Source: Rhizobiaceae bacterium
GTDB taxonomy: Bacteria; Pseudomonadota; Alphaproteobacteria; Rhizobiales; Rhizobiaceae
Length of the DNA: 9,415 nt
Reading direction: 5' to 3'
Assembly: GCA_020696915.1 (NCBI GenBank)
Contig: JAJFMR010000092.1
Coordinates: 1 to 9,415, forward strand
The position numbers were made by a program, and so were the translations under genes. The stretch's first letter is position 1, and each line of letters begins with the position of its first letter. Of the stretch, positions 7,163 through 9,415 are shown in pieces. A model generated the notes under the pieces. The model saw only the letters and a program-made list of their open reading frames with translations. It was not told the DNA's origin and searched no databases.

Positions 7163-7561
7163 ATGGAAACTGTTATCATCGTCGTGCATTTGATGATCGT
7201 GCTTGCACTGGTCGGCGTAGTGCTCCTGCAGCGCTCCGAGGGCGGCGGTCTCGGCATCGGCGGCGGGTCGGGCTTCATGACGGCGCGCGGCGCAGCCAAC
7301 GCGCTCACCCGGGCGACGGCCATCCTCGCGGTGGCGTTCTTTGCGACGTCCCTGACGCTGTCGATCGTGGCCAGATACGGGTCCCAGCCCATCGACATCC
7401 TCGACCGCGTGCCGGCAACCGATGGTGGCGGCACCGGCGGTTCTGGCGTTCTCGACCAACTTGGCGGCTCCGACGAGCCGGCGCCACCTGCCGGAAGCGA
7501 TCCGGCCGCCGCGCCGCCGGCAGATGCCGCGCCGGCCGCGCCCGAGGTCCCGAACCAGTAG
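7163..7561 (+). CDS. secG: Preprotein translocase subunit SecG
   Basis: SecG is the small auxiliary subunit of the SecYEG protein-export channel in the inner membrane. The 132-residue product has two membrane helices, at about 3-22 (TVIIVVHLMIVLALVGVVLL) and 51-70. Between them lies the family signature LLQRSEGGGLG with GGGSGF (21-38). A hydrophilic tail rich in Pro, Ala, Gly and Asp (about 83-132) makes it longer than E. coli SecG (110); such tails are common in Alphaproteobacteria. The frame is open from a TTG at 7103, but the ATG at 7163 begins the first membrane helix directly and has GGGTGA just upstream (7153-7158), so it is preferred. It follows tpiA on the same strand. The PpiD-type foldase encoded on the other strand is thought to act at the same translocon exit. 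Confidence 0.96.
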   Translation: METVIIVVHLMIVLALVGVVLLQRSEGGGLGIGGGSGFMTARGAANALTRATAILAVAFFATSLTLSIVARYGSQPIDILDRVPATDGGGTGGSGVLDQLGGSDEPAPPAGSDPAAAPPADAAPAAPEVPNQ

Positions 7562-7639
7562 GCGGTTCGCACACTCTGTGATCAACAAGCCACAGTGGCG
7601 GCAAATGGCGCAGAAGCGGCGGTTTGCGGCTGCGGTGAA

Positions 7640-7668
7640 CTTGAGCGGTCTCTGATTAATGGCTTATA
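7640..7668 (+). promoter_or_regulatory. Predicted promoter of the L,D-transpeptidase gene
   Basis: CTTGAG (7640-7645) and CTTATA (7663-7668, within CTTATAAAT) are separated by 17 bases. They match the rhizobial housekeeping consensus CTTGAC / CTATAT at five and four positions. Read against the E. coli consensus the pair is TTGAGC and TATAAA with an 18-base spacer. It is the most AT-rich spot in the 191-base gap after secG and lies about 85 bases before the start codon. This leaves a leader that carries a hairpin. Confidence 0.55.
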
Positions 7669-7713
7669 AATCCCGGCGCGGCTAGAACGCCTTCGCCTGA
7701 GGAGCCGTGCATC

Positions 7714-7732
7714 GCGCCCGGCGGTCGGGCGC
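7714..7732 (+). other. Perfect hairpin in the leader of the L,D-transpeptidase gene
   Basis: GCGCCCG (7714-7720) and CGGGCGC (7726-7732) form a seven-base-pair all-GC stem around a five-base loop. It lies between the predicted promoter and the start codon, ending 20 bases before the ATG and 8 bases before the GGGAAAG that may serve as ribosome binding site. No T run follows, so it is not an intrinsic terminator. It could shield the 5' end of the message or influence ribosome access, but no role can be assigned from sequence. Confidence 0.5.
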
Positions 7733-7752
7733 TCCGTCTCGGGAAAGTTCCA

Positions 7753-8937
7753 ATGCAGTTTCGCAGCGCCATTCTGTTCGGTCTCGGGCTGGGCCTCGCC
7801 CTCGTTTCACCGGCCGCTGCCGGGGTGCTTCCGGTGTTCGAGTTTTCGATGCCAGCTGCGTCGCCCGCGCCCATCATTGAAATTGCCGCCCAGAAGGCCG
7901 AGCCATCGACGGTCAAGAAGAAGAAGCTCTCGGTCAAGGCAAAGTCGAGGAAGTCGAAGCCGCAACTGACTGCCAGGGAACTCGCCGCAAGGGCGAAGGC
8001 GGAGCAGAAGAAAAAGCTCGAGGCTGCCGCCAGGGTGAAGGCAGAGGCGAAAGCGAAACTGGCCGCCAAGACCCGGGCCGAAGCGATAAAAAAGCAGGCT
8101 GCGGCGAAGGCGGAACGGGCTAGGCGGCTTGCCGACAGCAAGCAGGTCGAGGCCGAGCGCAAGATTGCCAAGGTAAAGGTCGCGGAGCAGCGGAAGCTCG
8201 CAAAGGTGCGGGCCGAGGAGACACGGCGGCAGGCGGTCGCAAGGGCTGCCGACGATGCGCGCCGGGCGGAAGCTTCGCGCCTCATGGCCATGGAGATCGC
8301 CCGCACCGGCAACAATGGCGAACTGCGCAGCGAAAGCACCGAACCGGTCAGGAGCGTCGGGCTGTTCAGCGGCCTTTTCGGCGGCGCCATCCAGAAGCAG
8401 AGCATGCTGCCTGAAACGCGCGCGCTCGATGCCGTACTCGAGCAGAAGCAGGGCAACCGGAAGATCCAGGTCAGGTCCGAATTCGAGCCGCAGGTCGTGT
8501 CATTTCCCGGCTACAGGCGCGACACTATCGTCATCGATACGAGCGCCAGGTTCCTTTATCTCGTGGAATCCGCCGCGCGGGCCCGCCGGTATGCAATCGC
8601 CGTCGGCCGGGAAGGCCTCGAATTCAGGGGTTCCGGCAAGATCGGCGACAAGCAGGAATGGCCGCGCTGGATACCGACGCTCGACATGCAGAAGCGCGAG
8701 CCGCACAAATATGCGCAGTACAAGGACGGCATGCCCGGCGGCCCCGACAATCCCCTGGGCGCACGTGCGATGTACGTCTATCAGGGCGGCAAGGACACGC
8801 ATATCCGCATCCATGGAACGAATCAGCCGCAGACCATCGGCACCAACTCATCCAATGGCTGCTTTCGCATGATCAACGAGCATGTCATGGATCTCTACAG
8901 GCGCGTCAAAGTCGGCGCCGAAGTCATCGTGATGTGA
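7753..8937 (+). CDS. Secreted L,D-transpeptidase (YkuD/ErfK family) with Lys/Ala-rich coiled-coil arm
   Basis: This is a predicted periplasmic enzyme that forms 3-3 peptidoglycan crosslinks or attaches proteins to peptidoglycan. Of 394 residues, 1-23 look like a Sec signal peptide (MQFRS, then a hydrophobic core, cleavage after SPAAA). Residues 48-178 are extremely rich in Lys, Ala, Arg and Glu (for example KAEAKAKLAAK), predicting a long, strongly basic helix or coiled coil resembling the TolA stalk. A linker with VGLFSGLFGG (202-211) follows. The YkuD catalytic domain occupies about 255-394. Its active-site segment has H354 in RIHGTNQP and the nucleophile C370 in SSNGCFRM, with R372; H350 is also present. 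The ATG at 7753 gives the signal peptide directly. The gene has its own predicted promoter and terminator and sits between secG and pyrG. Whether the product crosslinks or tethers proteins cannot be decided here. Confidence 0.92.
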   Translation: MQFRSAILFGLGLGLALVSPAAAGVLPVFEFSMPAASPAPIIEIAAQKAEPSTVKKKKLSVKAKSRKSKPQLTARELAARAKAEQKKKLEAAARVKAEAKAKLAAKTRAEAIKKQAAAKAERARRLADSKQVEAERKIAKVKVAEQRKLAKVRAEETRRQAVARAADDARRAEASRLMAMEIARTGNNGELRSESTEPVRSVGLFSGLFGGAIQKQSMLPETRALDAVLEQKQGNRKIQVRSEFEPQVVSFPGYRRDTIVIDTSARFLYLVESAARARRYAIAVGREGLEFRGSGKIGDKQEWPRWIPTLDMQKREPHKYAQYKDGMPGGPDNPLGARAMYVYQGGKDTHIRIHGTNQPQTIGTNSSNGCFRMINEHVMDLYRRVKVGAEVIVM

Positions 8938-8955
8938 CCTCCGCCCGCTGACGGC

Positions 8956-8986
8956 AAGGCCGGCCTCGTTGCCGGCCTTCTTATTA
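8956..8986 (+). terminator. Rho-independent terminator after the L,D-transpeptidase gene
   Basis: AAGGCCGGC (8956-8964) and GCCGGCCTT (8971-8979) form a perfect nine-base-pair stem around a six-base loop, followed by CTTATTA. The stem starts 19 bases after the stop codon. This is a good intrinsic terminator shape, although the T run is interrupted. It should separate the transpeptidase transcript from pyrG. Confidence 0.8.
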
Positions 8987-9006
8987 GCTCCCGGTCGCGC
9001 GGGCGC

Positions 9007-9035
9007 CCGGGAAAAAGCCCGAACCCGGTTTTTTT
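9007..9035 (+). terminator. Second hairpin with seven-T run, tandem terminator or pyrG leader element
   Basis: CCGGG (9007-9011) can pair with CCCGG (9024-9028), and seven T residues follow at 9029-9035. The loop is long (12 bases) and the stem short, so termination strength is uncertain. The same CCGGG can instead pair with CCCGG at 8990-8994, and GCCCG (9017-9021) can pair with CGGGC (9000-9004). It ends 31 bases before the first possible pyrG start codon. Confidence 0.4.
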
Positions 9036-9075
9036 GCTGGCGGAATCCGACTTCGGGCGCTAAGCGATGATTCCC

Positions 9076-9415
9076 ATGGCGCGATACGTATTCATCACGG
9101 GCGGCGTGGTCTCATCTCTCGGAAAAGGCATTGCGGCAGCAGCGATCGGGGCGCTCCTGCAGGCGCGAGGGTATAGGGTGCGGCTGCGAAAGCTCGACCC
9201 CTATCTCAATGTCGACCCAGGCACGATGTCGCCATACCAGCATGGCGAGGTCTTCGTCACTGACGACGGTGCGGAGACCGACCTCGATCTCGGTCACTAT
9301 GAGCGCTTCACGGGCCGTTCCGCAAACCGCCAGGACAACATAACGACCGGCCGCATCTACAAGAACATCATCGAGAAGGAGCGCCGGGGCGACTATCTTG
9401 GCGCCACCGTGCAGG
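9076..9415 (+). CDS. pyrG: CTP synthase, N-terminal part, continues beyond window
   Basis: PyrG makes CTP from UTP, ATP and glutamine. Only the first 113 residues of the synthetase (amidoligase) domain are visible; the C-terminal glutaminase domain is outside. It starts MARYVFITGGVVSSLGKG, containing the nucleotide-binding P-loop SSLGKG at 13-18. KLDPYLNVDPGTMSPYQHGE (39-58) and FVTDDGAETDLDLGHYERF (60-78, with the Mg-binding-region aspartate D72) are near-invariant family segments. I chose the ATG at 9076 because MARYVFITGG is the usual N-terminus. An in-frame ATG at 9067 would add MIP, and neither start has a strong Shine-Dalgarno sequence. A terminator and a second hairpin with a T run separate it from the upstream transpeptidase gene. 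No convincing dedicated promoter was found. Confidence 0.97.
   Translation, partial: MARYVFITGGVVSSLGKGIAAAAIGALLQARGYRVRLRKLDPYLNVDPGTMSPYQHGEVFVTDDGAETDLDLGHYERFTGRSANRQDNITTGRIYKNIIEKERRGDYLGATVQ

Noticed and set aside
7707..7892. Possible small GTG-started frame in the transpeptidase leader, preceded by GAGGAG
   Set aside because: It runs out of frame across the signal-peptide coding region, translates to an Arg/Ser-rich peptide and has no recognisable features, so it is more likely chance.
7656..8456. Minus-strand frame of 266 codons, Ala/Ser/Phe-rich
   Set aside because: It is the complement of the Lys/Ala-rich coding region of the transpeptidase, where AAG and GCC codons read as Leu/Phe and Gly/Ala; it is not an independent membrane protein.

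Overview
The window is a high-GC chromosomal housekeeping region of an alphaproteobacterium, most likely in the Hyphomicrobiales (Rhizobiales). Three things point there. The minus-strand gene order PpiD-like foldase, trpD, trpC, moaC, moeA, lexA is the arrangement I know from rhizobia. The LexA operator has the alphaproteobacterial form GTTC-N7-GTTC. The N-termini of TpiA, SecG and PyrG read like those of rhizobia. I cannot name a genus from the sequence alone.

Layout. On the minus strand, read right to left, a membrane-anchored PpiD-type periplasmic foldase (6070-4184) is followed by trpD (4177-3167), trpC (3162-2350), moaC (2348-1869) and moeA (1865-660). The intergenic gaps are 6, 4, 1 and 3 bases, so this is almost certainly one translationally coupled operon. 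It joins envelope protein folding, two tryptophan steps and two molybdenum-cofactor steps. After a 108-base gap lexA follows on the same strand (551 to beyond base 1). It has its own predicted promoter with a perfect SOS box in the spacer.

On the plus strand, diverging from the foldase over a 142-base gap, lie tpiA (6213-6980), secG (7163-7561), an L,D-transpeptidase gene (7753-8937) and the start of pyrG (9076 to beyond 9415). The transpeptidase gene looks like a separate transcription unit, with a good promoter before it and a clear intrinsic terminator after it. A second, more ambiguous hairpin with a seven-T run lies just before pyrG.

No rRNA, tRNA, CRISPR array, insertion sequence or phage gene is visible, and no gene-free stretch exceeds 300 bases. 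I see no undescribed multi-gene system. The points most worth a second look are the extended, direct-repeat LexA operator, the TolA-like Lys/Ala-rich arm on the L,D-transpeptidase, the apparently degenerate parvulin domain of the foldase, and the alternative hairpins ahead of pyrG.
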